Shown: one piece after another, positions 25,690 through 37,799 of the stretch | How positions within the stretch are numbered: position 1 is the first letter of the stretch | Layout: every line of letters starts with the position of its first letter | DNA from: Epiperipatus broadwayi | Taxonomy: Eukaryota > Onychophora > Udeonychophora > Euonychophora > Peripatidae | NCBI GenBank assembly: GCA_028023455.1 | Contig: JAQFVV010000186.1 | Location: 124,001-188,000, forward strand | DNA length: 64,000 bases | Direction of reading: 5' to 3' | Notes under the pieces: model-generated | The model's database searches: none | What the model was told of the DNA's origin: nothing | What the model saw: only the letters and a program-made list of their open reading frames with translations | Program-made: the position numbers and the translations under genes

Positions 25690-27330
25690 CTTAGTAAAGT
25701 CAAAATTGTCCTTTATAATTTAAAAAAATGGAAAGCTTCAAGATCTAAAAGGTATTTGGAGGTCAAAATATGATAGTGATATATTAGCTTTAAAAATATT
25801 AGAATTTTTGAAGAATATATAGATTCATGAAGTTGTGCCACCTGACATTAAAAATACTTCTATTGTTCCAATTTTTAAAAATAACTGGATTATGGAATAT
25901 AATTATGATCCATTGCAATAAAGATACTTTCAGATATTTTGTTAATTGATTGCTTCTTGTCACACATGAATAACTACCAGAGACTCATTGTAATTTAGAG
26001 AATCACAAAGCATTTCAGACATGGTTTTTATTGCCAAGCAAATGTAAAAAAATGTCAAGAACAAAAGAATGATTTATTTATTATTTTTATTGATTTATTC
26101 AAAGCATTTGATTCAGTTAATCAAACAGATTTTATCGCATTGTTAGAAAATAATTGTCTACCAAAGCTATATGTATCATACAACTACATGTTAAAATGGT
26201 GAGTATTAAACTAAAGATCAGCATTTCAAACTAATGTACATGTGCTTAAAATCTGAAGCATTTGAAATGAAAACTAGTATTAAGCAATGATGTCAATTCC
26301 ACAATTGTTTTTGATTTATATTATTATGTTTCTTGGAAATATTTATAGGCTGCTTAATAAATTAGAAATCAAAGTATAATACAGGATTCATGTTCAAAGT
26401 TTTAATTTGAATGAATTAAAAATGAAAAGAACTTTTTTTTGGGGGGGATTTTGGATTTACAATATGCTATTATTGTGCTATTTTTGTGGTCAAAATATGA
26501 TCAGTAGAATTTACATCATGTTTTGAATGCAACATATATAGACTTTGTCTTCACCAGATAAGGATAAAAAAAGAAATATCAAGCAACTTTTGTTCTGGAT
26601 GGTTATCAGTTTGAGAATGTAAGTCAGTTTAGATAAATATCTTGATATCTTTTTTAGTAGAAAGTTGTATTTGGTTGTCAAGATATGCACAGACTCTACT
26701 TTGCTTCTGCTGCCTTTAAAAAATTAAACGATAGAATATTTCAGACTATGGTAGTTGAATGTAGGGCTTTTATGTTGCCTAGTTTAATGTATGGAAGTGA
26801 GATTTGGATATCTTAACAATGTAACATAAAGGCATTATAAAAGATTTGGTATAATATTAAAAATACAATGGCATAATCATAATCAATCAATATGTTCTTC
26901 AACTTTCTGGATGTGGAGAATTCTTTATTGCAAAAATTACATCTTTATTGAGTTGAATATAAGAAAGAAATAACCAATACAAGACTTCCTAAAATTGCAT
27001 TTTTTTTACATATATGAAGTAAACCACATTTAATATCAAAGATATTCCAAAGAAGTGCAGTGATGATTATTTTGGTCATGGTGGAAAATAGAATATATTA
27101 GAGGGTTTCAGTTAGGCACTATGTTCAAGTATTTTTTTAAAGAGTTTGTTGCAGAAAAAGCATAGAGATCATTGCAAACTATTGAATAAACAATATATTG
27201 ATCAACATGTTCTATATATAGACATATTTGGGTTCCACAGATTGATAGTATTCCTAAATATAGTCTGTTTTTATCTAATACTAAAAACAGATATAATAGT
27301 ATTCTTGTAAAATAGTTTTAAGAAAACAAT
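25690..27330 (+). pseudogene. LINE reverse transcriptase relic
   Basis: Continuation of the plus-strand LINE. Readable pieces are VPPDIKNTSIVPIFKNN near 25840-25890, then FIAKQ and motif A as IIFIDLFKAFDSVNQ at about 26080-26124, the remains of a GVKQGC-like motif near 26285, AFKKLNDRIFQ near 26715-26745, and FMLPSLMYGSEIWIS at about 26770-26814, the hallmark block near the C-terminus of this RT type. The catalytic FADD box is not recognisable. Stops and frameshifts occur every 20-60 codons. The end after about 27120 is uncertain. Confidence 0.75.
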
Positions 27331-28869
27331 TGCATGGCATAAAATAAATAGGAATAATGTCAAATCTTTTAGATTATATATTTCAGTTCATCCAAACACT
27401 GGAACTTAAATTTTCCACAATCTTTGGCCTCACAACACATCAGTTTTCTTCATATAGTTCTTTATTTGATTTATTAAAACTTACAGCATAATATCTTTTT
27501 TAGCTTTCTCTTATTGCTTTTTTAAAATCTTCATTTATCATTTGTATACACTTCATAACTTCATTTCTTTAATTTTTTTTTGCTGTCTTCCTTCTTTAAT
27601 ATTCCATTATTCATATTTTTTTTTCTGTTTTTATGCTAATATTTAAAGAATGAGAATCAAGCCAATTAAAACCATTCTTCAATTCAGAAAATGTAGAATT
27701 TATATTCACATCTAAACAAGGTTTTGCACAGAAAATGTTCATAGGTAATAAGTATAATATCTTTGGTAAATTATAAATCTTCAAAAATTGATTCCAGAGA
27801 TGACAGTATTCATATAGAAATTAAGCTAGATTTAATGTGGAAATCCATTTTCTTGTTTTTACTTCTGCAAATGTGCTTGGCATGAAGAAGTGTTAAGTAA
27901 TAGCTTTAAAATTCTTTTGGATTATATGTATATGTAAGGTCCAATACTTCTTTCTATGAATTAGATGATCTATAATATTTCATTGAAGATTATTTTTATT
28001 TTATATGATTTGTATATTAATATTCCTAATCCGTAACTTGAAAATCTTTTCCACCTATTCTAAAGGTTCTTAGATAATGCAATTCATTAACTTATTAGAC
28101 TTCAAGTAGTATAATTTTAATATCAACTGTAGTCATTGTTATTTATTTACATTATTAACAGCATTCCTATTAAAATTGTAATTTCATATCCTTATATTTT
28201 CCCATTGATTCCCATCATCTCCCATTTAAATTTTATCTAACGATTCATTATCCTAGGTCTATTTCTTCTTGATTTGGCACAAGAAATTCCAAAAGGGGAG
28301 ATTACTTATGTCTATATTTGGAGCTTTCTAAAATTTATTGAAATTGTCTTTTCAACTTTTATGATGCTAATTTTGATATTGGATTCTTTATGTGGACATT
28401 CAACAACTTAACAGATTTTTATATCCAATAAAAACAATCATTTTCATTTCTGAGTCTTAATACCTCTTAAAGAAATAATTGAAAGAAAATCTTATTATCA
28501 CAGGAAAATCTTCTAAACAATGAATATATTTTTTTTGTAATAATAATAAGTTGGTTAATTTGAAAAGATCATTTACAAAATAAATTGTGAAAAAAATTAT
28601 ACAAAACATGGAACTAATATTTCAAATAACCACCAAAAATTCTGAGTCAAAGATTTGAGTTTAACTAAAATAAAAATACAATGTAATGTTATATTCTTTA
28701 TTTTCATTTTCATTATTGTTAGTTTCAATAATAATTTATTATTTCTAATGTATACAGTGATGTGTAACCAAACATATGAGGTTTACATTGTTGTTCCAAC
28801 TATCTTGTTATTTCCATTTGGGTTCTGATGAGTCTATGTTGTGCAATATGGTGTGAACATTAGATCTTT
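27331..28869. other. AT-rich spacer, possibly more LINE debris
   Basis: No feature I can support. Minus-strand translation gives long low-complexity stretches that may be eroded retroelement coding sequence, but no motif is convincing. Confidence 0.4.
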
Positions 28870-28920
28870 CACATATTTGTTATCTGATTGTTAGCCCCCC
28901 CCCCCCTTTTTGCTTTGTTG

Positions 28921-31900
28921 TTAGTTTGGCATATTGTATAATGTCCAAGTGTCCTCAAATGTTTTTGATGATGCCAGGAGTTGGTCTCTCTTCTGGATTT
29001 TAATCATTGTTTTGAAAAAAAAAAAAACTGTTTTATAGTAGGTTGTGGGTGTTCCATGATTAGTTTACAACGTAAACCCATATGGCATAGTTCAAAAATA
29101 TTGAGAGACATATTATTGGATAGGTTTTAGTATTGATACTATCTTTCAGAGATGAGATCAGTTGGAAATCTATCTTGGTGTTGGAGAGTATGATTTCTCA
29201 GATCACTCTGAATCCCATACATTGTGAGAAAAGCTGTTCCGATGTCTCATCGCCATTCATGCAAATGCTGCAAGTAGGGTCTATGTTGTGACCTCATTTG
29301 TAAAAGAGGAAGTGATTAGTAGGTAGTCCACTAATGTTGTATTTAATGAGGAAGTCTAGGTATTTGGCCTTTAGACTCCATCTTTTAAAGTTGGATACCA
29401 GTTTCTGATTATTGTAATAAAATGTGTTGATTATAGGATGTAAGATTGGATGGAGGATTGTGTATGCTTGCCATAATGATATTTTAGAATTGAATGTGGA
29501 GTAATTTATTGGGCAGTACTGTTTGATAAGACTTGTTTCTAGTGATCCATGTTTGTCTGTCTAGTGGGGGTTGGTCAGTGGGTGTTACCTTTTGAAGCAA
29601 AGCTTTTTGGAGAATTGTGTTAAAACCATATGATGCTACCAAGTTGTGTATGATGTTGTGGGTTTTTTTGTAAATCAATGCCTGAATGGAGTGCAGAGCA
29701 AGACCATTTAGCTTTCTTGGTCGCTGAGTGCCTTTGAGGCTGATCACAACCGTTTTACCTTTCCAGAAAAGCCTTGAGCACAAGCCATTTATTTTATTTA
29801 TGAAGCTTTTGTTGCATTTGATAAATGGAAGAAAGTATGCTATTTTTGGCATCACATTCATGTTAATTAGTGCTACCTTTCCAGGAAGGGAAAGGTAGAC
29901 TTGTGACAAGGAAGTGATGAATTTGTTTGTTGTTTCTAGGATGTTATCCTGAATCTTTTTGGTCATTGCTGTGGTAGATTTGAATAGGGAAAACCCAAGA
30001 TATCTCTGTGGCTTGGCAGAGAAGAGGGTGTTAATTTTCATTCCTGAAACAATTTGCCAGGAGGCAGACTTGCTGGGGTTGAATTGCAGCCTGTATTTCT
30101 CAGTATAGCGGCTTAATATTGTTTGTAGCAAAGGAATATGTTTTCTTGATGGTAGGATGATCATTACATCATCCATGTAGGCAAATGTGTTGAATTCTCT
30201 GCTTAAATGGGGTATAAAAAGACCTGGTAGATTTTTTTCCAAATCCATCAGGAGAGGATTTATATATGCGATGAAGCATAGGGCACTGAGGGGGGAGCCC
30301 CGAGGGAGAGCTTGTGTTGGTTTAAATCCAGAGGTGATGTTATCCATAGTTATAACATTTTCCCTGTTGTATAGTAAATTGCTTATGATCTGGACAGCAG
30401 CTGCAGGAACATCATACTCGGCCAAAATATTTAAGAGTATGTCTATATGTACCGAGTCAAAGGCTAATGTCCAGTTGAATAGCAATCGGCCCTGACTTCC
30501 GGTGGATTCTGACATAATCAATGATGGAGATTATGTTGCCCATTGCATGTGCAGTAGAGGATCCCTTCTTGGCATATTGGTTGTTAGATATGTTCTTTAA
30601 GGACATTTGGTTGGATGAGGTCTTTGATCACGGACTCTACAATTTTAATTAGAAGGGGTGTCATGGAAATAGGTCTGATGTTTGAGAGATCCATAACCTG
30701 ATTTTTTTTTTATAAATGGAACCAGCGCCACTGGGTAAAGGTTAGGTATCACTTTATTACCAGTTGCTAGGTAATCCACCATCTTCTTCATTATGGGAAA
30801 TTGCAAATTAATTGAGGTGTAGGATTAGGAATCTGGGAATCCCATGTAATCCAGGATGTACACCATCTGGAAGGGAAGATATTTTCTGTTGGAGTAGGTT
30901 TTCTGTGATCCCATGTGGCGCCTGTGGATCAACTTTAGAACAGGATTGTGTGCCATTGAAGATTGCGGTTTGCATTCTTTGCCGGAAGTGTTCTTTTATT
31001 GTGTTCATCATAGGTGTTCCCAGTAAGGTTTTCCCATCTGCAGTGATGGAGGTGGGAGTGGTTTTGTTATTTTTCCCTCCAAGTGCCCATCTCAAGTAGC
31101 ATTTTGTCCAGTGGCATTGTTGAGATAAATAGAATTTGGCTCTCCTAATGGATACGTATTTCGCCAGGGATTTTTGTCTTGATCGGTATAGGTTTTTAAG
31201 ACTATATATCTTGTGTTTTGATAGGTTGACTTTGGAGCATCTGAAGCTGATTCTCTATTTGTAGAAGATCTCTGAAGAGGCCATTAAGGACTTTGGCTTT
31301 CATGGTGTGGTGTTTTAATATTGTCTGTAGGATGCCTATAAATGAAAACCAGGCTTTTTCAGCTGGTCTTGTAAGGATGTTGATTTTGTGAAAATATAAG
31401 ATTCGGACACTATGGCCTCTGTCATGTTTGATTTTGTTACCATCCACATGGTTTTGTGAAGAGCCTCTGGGGTTGGGAGGCCAGCCATGGTTTCAAGAGT
31501 AACTACAAGGGCCATATGGTCTGAAAACAAAACTGGTAAAAGTTTTGCATTTAGATGAAAATGTAAATCTGGTGAATAATATAATAGGTCTATTAGGGTT
31601 TGGTGGGATTTGGTGTAAAAGGAGTGGGATCCTGGAGGAAAGAATCCTTCCTCACACATCAAGTTTTTATTTATCAGTGGAAGAAATTTTAAGTTAAAGT
31701 GACCATATGCGTTGTTAAAATCTCCCAATATAAGTAAAGAGCCTGATTTGTTGCTAAGGATAGCATTTAAAATCTGAATGATTTGGTGATACATAGTAGG
31801 ATTGTTTGAAGTGTATATATAAGCTAGATTTATGCTGTAGCCCCAATAGTCTATTTCTTATAAGATTAAGTTGTTATCCAAATAGAGTATACAGAATTTG

Positions 31901-32170
31901 TTTGGAGGAAATTTTTTGTTAATTAATACTCCAACCCCTCCAGCTGCAGAATGTCCAACTGAAAATTTAGTGAAGCCCATGGTGGCAATTAATGTTTCTA
32001 TTTTAGTGTCAGTGTTATTATGGAATTTGGTTTCCCCCATTAGAAGGATGTGGGGAGAGTTAATGCTTATCCAATTTCTAATTGTGTGAGCACAGGCCAA
32101 TGAGTTGAGGCCATGAACATTAATCCCTGCAATTTTATAGTTTATAATATAGTGTCCCTGCCCCTTCAGC
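28921..32170 (-). pseudogene. LINE ORF2: endonuclease-reverse transcriptase, broken
   Basis: Replication protein of the element. The endonuclease begins with INVHGLNSLACAHTIRNW near 32120 and shows MGETKFHNN near 32045, SAAGGVGVLI near 31940, LLILGDFNNAYG near 31720 and LFSDHMALVV near 31510. The reverse transcriptase has motif A split by a frameshift near 30470 (IQLDIS in one frame, LAFDSV in the next), LPRGSPLSALCF near 30300, and an intact catalytic box AYMDDVMII at about 30162-30188. The C-terminal part (after a stop at 29484) includes a zinc-type CSIC...DETSEQLFSQC motif near 29200-29270 and ends at TAA at 28921-28923. No RNase H domain was seen. The RGSPLS form suggests the Jockey/R1/I-type LINE group, but the clade is inference. 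Several frame breaks make it non-functional as assembled. Confidence 0.87.
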
Positions 32171-32214
32171 CGGCCCCTGGTCTCAGGGAGAATTTGGAAG
32201 TAAATGACTATAAT

Positions 32215-34634
32215 TGGTTTATTGATATGATGTGTCTTCCAATGAGAGTTGAAGTAGGTTTGATTCCATGAGCACTGGAAGGTCCTCATTTTCCATAGAA
32301 TCTGGTAATTCCAAATAGGGATCATCTTCCATTGGTGCTGAATCAGTATCAGAGTGCTCAGATGTTCCTTTTCTTTTTTTTCCCATGACACTTTGTGTTT
32401 ACTTTGTGATTCTTGTGAATCTGGTTTTAATGTGGGTAGTTGTGTTATAAACCCAAAATTCATATCGTCATCTGAACTTGATTTATCCGGAACATCTGAT
32501 TTCCGTTTATTAATATTTGGTATAGCTTGTCTTAGCTCTACTTCTTGTGAAAGATCCTGATTCCAATGTCCAGACAAACCATCCTTTTCCCCCAGGTTTG
32601 GAGTTTTGGTGTGTGCTGGATTGAGTTTTTTCCTTGGTTTATTGGTTTTGCTATTTTCTTTTTGAGGATGTGGAGTTATTGTATTTTGTTTACTTTGTGA
32701 CTTTCTAGGTGATTGGGTATTATTTTTGTCTATTTTGATTTTGGTGTCTTTTTCTTCTATTGGAAGTGACTTCAAGTCAGAAGGATTGTTAAGCATTGAA
32801 TCATAGCCCTTTTTTTCCAATGTTGTACTGTTTATTGCCTGAATATTATCTGTGTATTGGTTTGAAATGAGATGAGGTGTACTTGATGTAGTTGTTTGTT
32901 TATCATTTCTATTTTTGGTTGTATTGTTGTGGAATTCCATTTCAGTTTTTTGGGAAAGATTATCATCTTGATTTTCATCTCTAGATATTATGTGGTCTGG
33001 TGTTACATCTGTGTGAGATATGTCTATAGATTCAGTGTAGTTTGATGTTGTAGCCCTGTATTTATCAGTGTGTTTTTCAATATTATTGTCTGTTTTAGGT
33101 GACTGTTTGGTGTCTGTAGTTGTTGTTGTTTCTATATTCTTTCCACTGCAGCGGTGGAACTTGCCTTTCTTTTGATTGCAGATAGTGCAGATATGTGCCA
33201 AACAGTCTTTTATAAAGTGTGTCCTTTGTAAACAGTGAAAGCACTGAGGCTGCACCCCACTGAATGTTAGGACCATTGGTGAACCTCTTGCATTAACTAC
33301 AGTAGGGATGTCAATGGGAGAAACTTTTTTTCATGGCTAGTGAGAAGATTGCTGTGTTTGATATTATGTTTCCACTCAAAATGGGGTCTGGGAGGAATTT
33401 AAATTTTGAAACAGTGCCGTAGGGATTGAGGATATTTTGGAGCTCTTATACAGTGAATCTTGTTAGGAAGTTTTTGATTTTTCCCTTGTAGTATCATAGG
33501 TCTGTTCATTTCTACAGTGCAAAGTATTTTATTTCCCAGTATTTTAATATTGTTTTTAAATTGGAACCTGTCTGCCCAGGTCTTAAATTCTATTGCCACA
33601 TATCTGTCATTAGGGTGAGTTAGTATTTGATAAATTCCCAACTCTGAATCATGTTGTTTAATTACAGAATATAAATGCTCCATGGGAAATTTGTATAATG
33701 ATAAGTTTTCATTCGTTACTGCTAGGATTAGAGTTTTGTCATTGTAATAATTTTGGAAAGATTTATAGAGCATGTTTGGAATAGTTTTGTTGAAATTATA
33801 GTTTATGTTTTGATGTATTTCATCGTTAATATTATTATAATCTAATATCTTAATTGATTGGGGGTGTTGTTTGTCTTCTGTTGTGATTTCTCTTTCATAT
33901 TCCGATATGCCTATAAGCATTTCATTAATATTGCTGACCGAGTTAGTCTCCGCGGTTTTAAAGTCTTTGTTGATACTTAAAGCATTAGCGTAGGATATAG
34001 ATTTTTTTGGAAGTGTTTGGATTTGTGAGTCTGTTTAGAAATGTTTGAACGATGGAGCTATTAAAGGTTCATCTAGTTTGAAATTTTCATTTGTTTGTGA
34101 ATGGGTTTTGTTGATGTTTTTTTTATCTATTATTTCATTTTTTCCTCCCGAAATACTGTTAACAGTCTCTGGTGTTACAGCAGCGAATTTGGTGACCTCT
34201 GGTGATTTAAAAAAATTTTTTTCACTTTCTTCAGATAGATTTTGCTGATATTTTATTTTTTGTTCCAAATTATTCTGAGAGTGTTTTGCATTTGTGGATG
34301 AATTGTGTTTATTCATTTCTCCTAAAGGAGTTTGGGAAATATGGTGAGTGTTGTTACTGTTTTCGTATGTATTATTAATATTGGTTGTTATTTCGCTCGA
34401 TGGGAGACCAACGCTATTGCATATAACTGACGAAGTTTGTATAATTTCTTGCATTTTAATGTTGTCATTAATTATTTGGTGCTTAGTATTGCTAATGGGA
34501 AGGTTTTTGATCTCAGATGGAGCCTGAGATTTGTTATTATAGCTAGGAAGATTTCGGCCATCGTTTCTGTTGAACGACTGAGTGTCACATTTTAAGCTTG
34601 AATTGCTATGTCTATTATCTATATCATTTGTCAC
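32215..34634 (-). pseudogene. LINE ORF1: gag-like protein with zinc knuckles, broken
   Basis: RNA-binding ORF1 of the element. It starts at Met 34634 with a long Asn/Ser/Thr-rich, probably disordered region to about 34035, where an in-frame TAA interrupts it. It continues in the same frame (33920-33399) through a compact folded segment (AVTNENLSLYKFP ... YVAIEFKTWADRFQF ... NKILCTVEM), where an RRM-like or PRE/gag-like fold is possible. One frameshift near 33330 leads to the zinc knuckles: CFHCLQRTHFIKDC (C-X2-C-X4-H-X4-C, about 33240-33200) and a second Cys/His cluster CTICNQKKGKFHRC. A basic, Lys/Asn/Pro-rich stretch follows, then an acidic end best read in another frame, finishing with a stop near 32215. 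Confidence 0.82.
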
Positions 34635-34660
34635 ATTCCATTTTTAAATATATAAAACTT

Positions 34661-35299
34661 CTCTTACCTTGTATTTAGGGGTTTGGAATGGGGTTTGACA
34701 CCCCCTTTCCTGCTGATTTCAATTTTTGAGGAGAGCTATCATTAACGTTGCTTGCTGTTTAAGAACAGGAAGTGTATTTATTGAAGGAATGGCCAATCAT
34801 TGAGAACTATGATTCTGATGTCTCACATTGAAAGCATGCCATGCTCAACTGTATCTAAATAAAAAAATTAAATAATAAAACTTTTTAGTTGTGGTTGTAA
34901 AAACATTTTGTTAATTTATTAAGGTAATACTAATATTTCTTTGGAAATGAATGATTTTACTAAATGCTTTTAATCAAGTTGCCAATTCAACTCAATATCA
35001 TTTTATATTATGTTATTTCACATTAAAAAAATTCTATTGATTCTTTTTCCAAACTTAATATTCTTTCTGTCATAACATAACTCAGAAGATTCTGATAAAC
35101 AAGTCTTTTATATATAGAAAATATATGAAATTTATTGTCTTCTCTGTCATATTATTAACTGGTCTATGAGAGATGGTATTTTCCCCAATTTTGAAAATGG
35201 CAAAGGTGTTTTCTATTTTTAAAAATAGTTGTAAAAAATTTAGCCTGCAATTATAGATGTATTTCTGTTTTATATACAATTGTCTGACTTTTAGCCCCC
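34661..35299. other. AT-rich spacer
   Basis: Possible 5' end region of the LINE at 34640-34740 (TTAGGGGTTTGGAATGGGG, CACCCCCTTTCC), then unassigned AT-rich sequence. Confidence 0.4.
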
Positions 35300-35775
35300 A
35301 ATCTTTATGATTTATTAGTTACAAAGTCAATTGAAAACAATTACCTCTGATAATATTGTTCATACCATAAAAGATCATTGTTGTCATTTATTTTGTTCTC
35401 TTTAAAGACTTTGATAAAATTGACCATAACATTTTTTTTTTGTCAAATGTTTTTCAAAATATCTTCATAAATGATTTGGATCTTTTATTTGTTTAGAACA
35501 GCTTTTGTTAAATTTAATTCTAAAACATCTTCACTCTATTCTTGCTCTCTTGGAATATCCCAAGGCAACATCATGGATTCATTGTTGTTCACAATATACA
35601 GTAGTGGTCTTAGGAATAGTATAAAATACTCTCACTTCCTCTATGTTGATGATTGTAAAATCTTCAAGGATATTATGATTTTTTCTAATAGCATAAATAA
35701 TTTTTCTATATGGAGCACAAATAACAAAATTATAATTAATACATTTCTCTTGCCTCTACCTGCAAAACATCTAAA
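35300..35775 (+). pseudogene. LINE reverse transcriptase fragment, YVDD type
   Basis: A separate RT relic. Motif A reads LFKDFDKIDHNIF near 35395-35435. After a frame change, the open frame 35471-35815 holds SLGISQGNIMDSLLFTIYSS (motif around PQGSVLGPLLF in intact relatives) and FLYVDDCKIF with the catalytic YVDD at 35642-35653. The rest of the frame decays after about 35720. The pattern fits Jockey/CR1-type LINEs, unlike the RTE-type copies elsewhere in the window. No endonuclease part was found upstream. Confidence 0.82.
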
Positions 35776-35815
35776 ATCTTATAGTTATTGTATTCTGTAT
35801 ATTATTTTAACATAA

Positions 35816-36161
35816 TGAAAAATGAAAAGAAATTTAATTCATTATGCTTTTTTTATATATTTAAATAAATCATACAATATTATGTAAAATAAAACATCAT
35901 TATGTATATAGTATAAGAATAATACAGAAAAGCTTTCTTCACAAATATTTTTGCTTTTATTAATGTGATAAAACTATTTTTATATTACATATATAGTAAC
36001 ACCTATCTTTTTTATACATACACTTAGACAATAATAATAACAATAATAAACAATTCAAAAGCTTACAAATATAATATACAAGGTAAAGGAAGGAAGAAAA
36101 GGAAAAAAGATTTAAAAGAAAGGAAGAAGGTGAGAAAATTATCTTATGTTATATTTATAAG

Positions 36162-36200
<39 letters not shown>

Positions 36201-36716
36201 TATTATTATTATTATTATTGATTATTAATTTTATGTATATTTTTTATTGATTATTCATTTTATGTATAAAAAGATAGATGTAGTTATAAATGAAATGTAA
36301 ATAGAAGCTTTAAAATACTTTATATCACACTGATAAAGGCAAAAAATAATTGCTGAAAAAGCTTTTCTATATTATTCTTACAACTATTATATAATGATAT
36401 ATTATGATTCTAACATTATTTTAAAAAATAATCAGAAAAATCTTGAATTGTATTTATTAATAATGTTTTCTTTCATCTTAATCATATATACCATAGTGAA
36501 TAGAACCTTTTAAGAAAATGGGAATGACCGATAAATAAATTAAAATATTTAACCAGTCCAATAAACTTTTTCTCTCTTTGACCCTTCATATGTTAAAATT
36601 CAATTCAGTCATATGGAACCCATATTCTAAGAGAGATATTCATAAAACTCTAATTATATTTGACAGATATTCTATATACATTTTAGTTATTGCTTTAGCA
36701 TAATTTTTTATACAAA
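35816..36716. other. AT-rich spacer with trinucleotide microsatellite
   Basis: Holds (CAT)n followed directly by (TAT)n at 36162-36219. The rest is AT-rich with no recognised gene. Confidence 0.5.
36162..36219 (+). repeat. (CAT)13-(TAT)6 microsatellite
   Basis: About 13 CAT units run into about 6 TAT units, as though one array expanded from the other. LINE tails in this window also end in ATG/GAT-type repeats, so it may be a leftover LINE 3' end, though no coding tail is visible next to it. Confidence 0.85.
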
Positions 36717-36996
36717 ATCTCTTCTAGCTTCCTTCAGTTATCTACCCCATCTTATACAACCAATACACATGACACGTACATATGAAAGAGATCAATGATC
36801 TCTAATATACATATTTTGTGCTGAATCAGCACTCATCAGTTGATACAAATCATCTCACTCCCCACACACATATATAAAATCAACTGGTTTAGTATATTGG
36901 AGATCACTTATCTCCCTCACATGATTGTGGTCATATATATTGGGTTATATAAGATGGCATGGATAACTGAAGAAAGTTTGTTCAAATCCTCTCAAA
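36717..36996. repeat. Family B palindrome, diverged
   Basis: The left arm begins AGCTTCCTTCAGTTATC and carries CATATGAAAGAGATCAATGA; the right arm reads GGAGATCACTTATCTCCCTC, then GGATAACTGAAGAAAG and a B-box-like TTCAAATCCTCTC. The inner motif GCACTCATCAGTTGATAC marks the family. Arms are only partly matched, so this is older than the 18.5-kb copy. Confidence 0.7.
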
Positions 36997-37437
36997 TTAT
37001 ATCTAAAATCTAGCATATGCATTACACTTGCATTCAAATATTACAAAATCTCTTTTAATATATGATTAACTCAGATTTGTTCTTAAATCTATCAACTTTT
37101 ACCCCTAAAAGTATGCCAGATTCACCTTTATATCTAATTTCCTGTCAATTAGATTCTCTCAACTCCCTCACCACTACCCATTATTTATTTGAGTAGTACT
37201 TATACAAGGATTTTATTAATAGCAACATTCTCCTTCTTGATATTATTTAGGGTAGTAAAACTATTAACTTAAAATATAATTAATGTTATTTCTTTTTTTT
37301 TTCCTACCATTTTTCTGCAGTTCTGTATTTTTTGTCAACTATTGCAACTTTTCCTATTCTTCTCTATCATTCTATCATTTGATGATAGTTATGTTTTTTG
37401 ATTTTAATGTACAATACCAAATACACAAGAAATATAG

Positions 37438-37790
37438 GAGAAACCCCCCATGTTATTTTTAAATTTTTTGGCTGCGGGGAGGGGGTGGGGTGGGGTATTT
37501 TGGGGGGAGACTCGCCCCCCGGAGCGAAATAGTCGCTCTCCATATATATATATATACAAAGCTACAACTAAAGGGGGGGGGGGCTCTGTGTGTTTTTTTT
37601 CCGCAGGAAGAGCAAAAGCGGTAGGTTTGCCCCCTCTCACCCCCGCCTTCGTAGGAAGGGGGAGGATGGGAGGAAGAAGAGGGAAGAGGGATGTTTTTTC
37701 ATTCCTGTGCCATCCCAAAAAAAAAAAAAAAAGAGATGTGTTTTGTGGGGTCGGAGAGGGGGGGGTGGTTGTTTTTTTTCATTTTCTTCA
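37438..37790. other. GC-rich block of G and purine runs
   Basis: About 350 bases utterly unlike the surrounding AT-rich DNA: GGGGAGGGGGTGGGGTGGGG near 37476-37495, a G12-13 run near 37573, GGGGGAGGATGGGAGGAAGA near 37660, a 16-base A run near 37716 and a G8 run near 37760, plus a (TA)n tract near 37542. Long open frames on both strands (37404-37718 -, 37450-37806 +) are by-products of low complexity. G-quadruplex formation is plausible. It may be an element with a distinct composition or a poorly resolved assembly stretch; the second GC/purine block at 44.77-45.01 kb looks similar. Confidence 0.6.
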
Positions 37791-37799
37791 AATAATAAA

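Larger units (their letters stand above)
28870..34660 (-). mobile_element. Near full-length LINE with two ORFs, minus strand
   Basis: The best preserved element in the window, about 5.8 kb, clearly less AT-rich than its surroundings. Order on the minus strand: ORF1 (34634 to about 32215) with zinc knuckles, then ORF2 (about 32170 to 28921) with endonuclease, reverse transcriptase and a Cys-rich tail. After the ORF2 stop comes a run of 13 G (C-run at about 28887-28899 on the plus strand) and a short 3' region. Limits are approximate because no target duplication was identified. Only a handful of stops and frameshifts are present, so it is younger than the other LINE relics here. Confidence 0.85.

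Noticed and set aside
27331-28420. A further minus-strand LINE endonuclease relic
   Set aside because: Some minus-strand stretches look vaguely endonuclease-like, but no diagnostic motif (GDFN, SDH) could be read.
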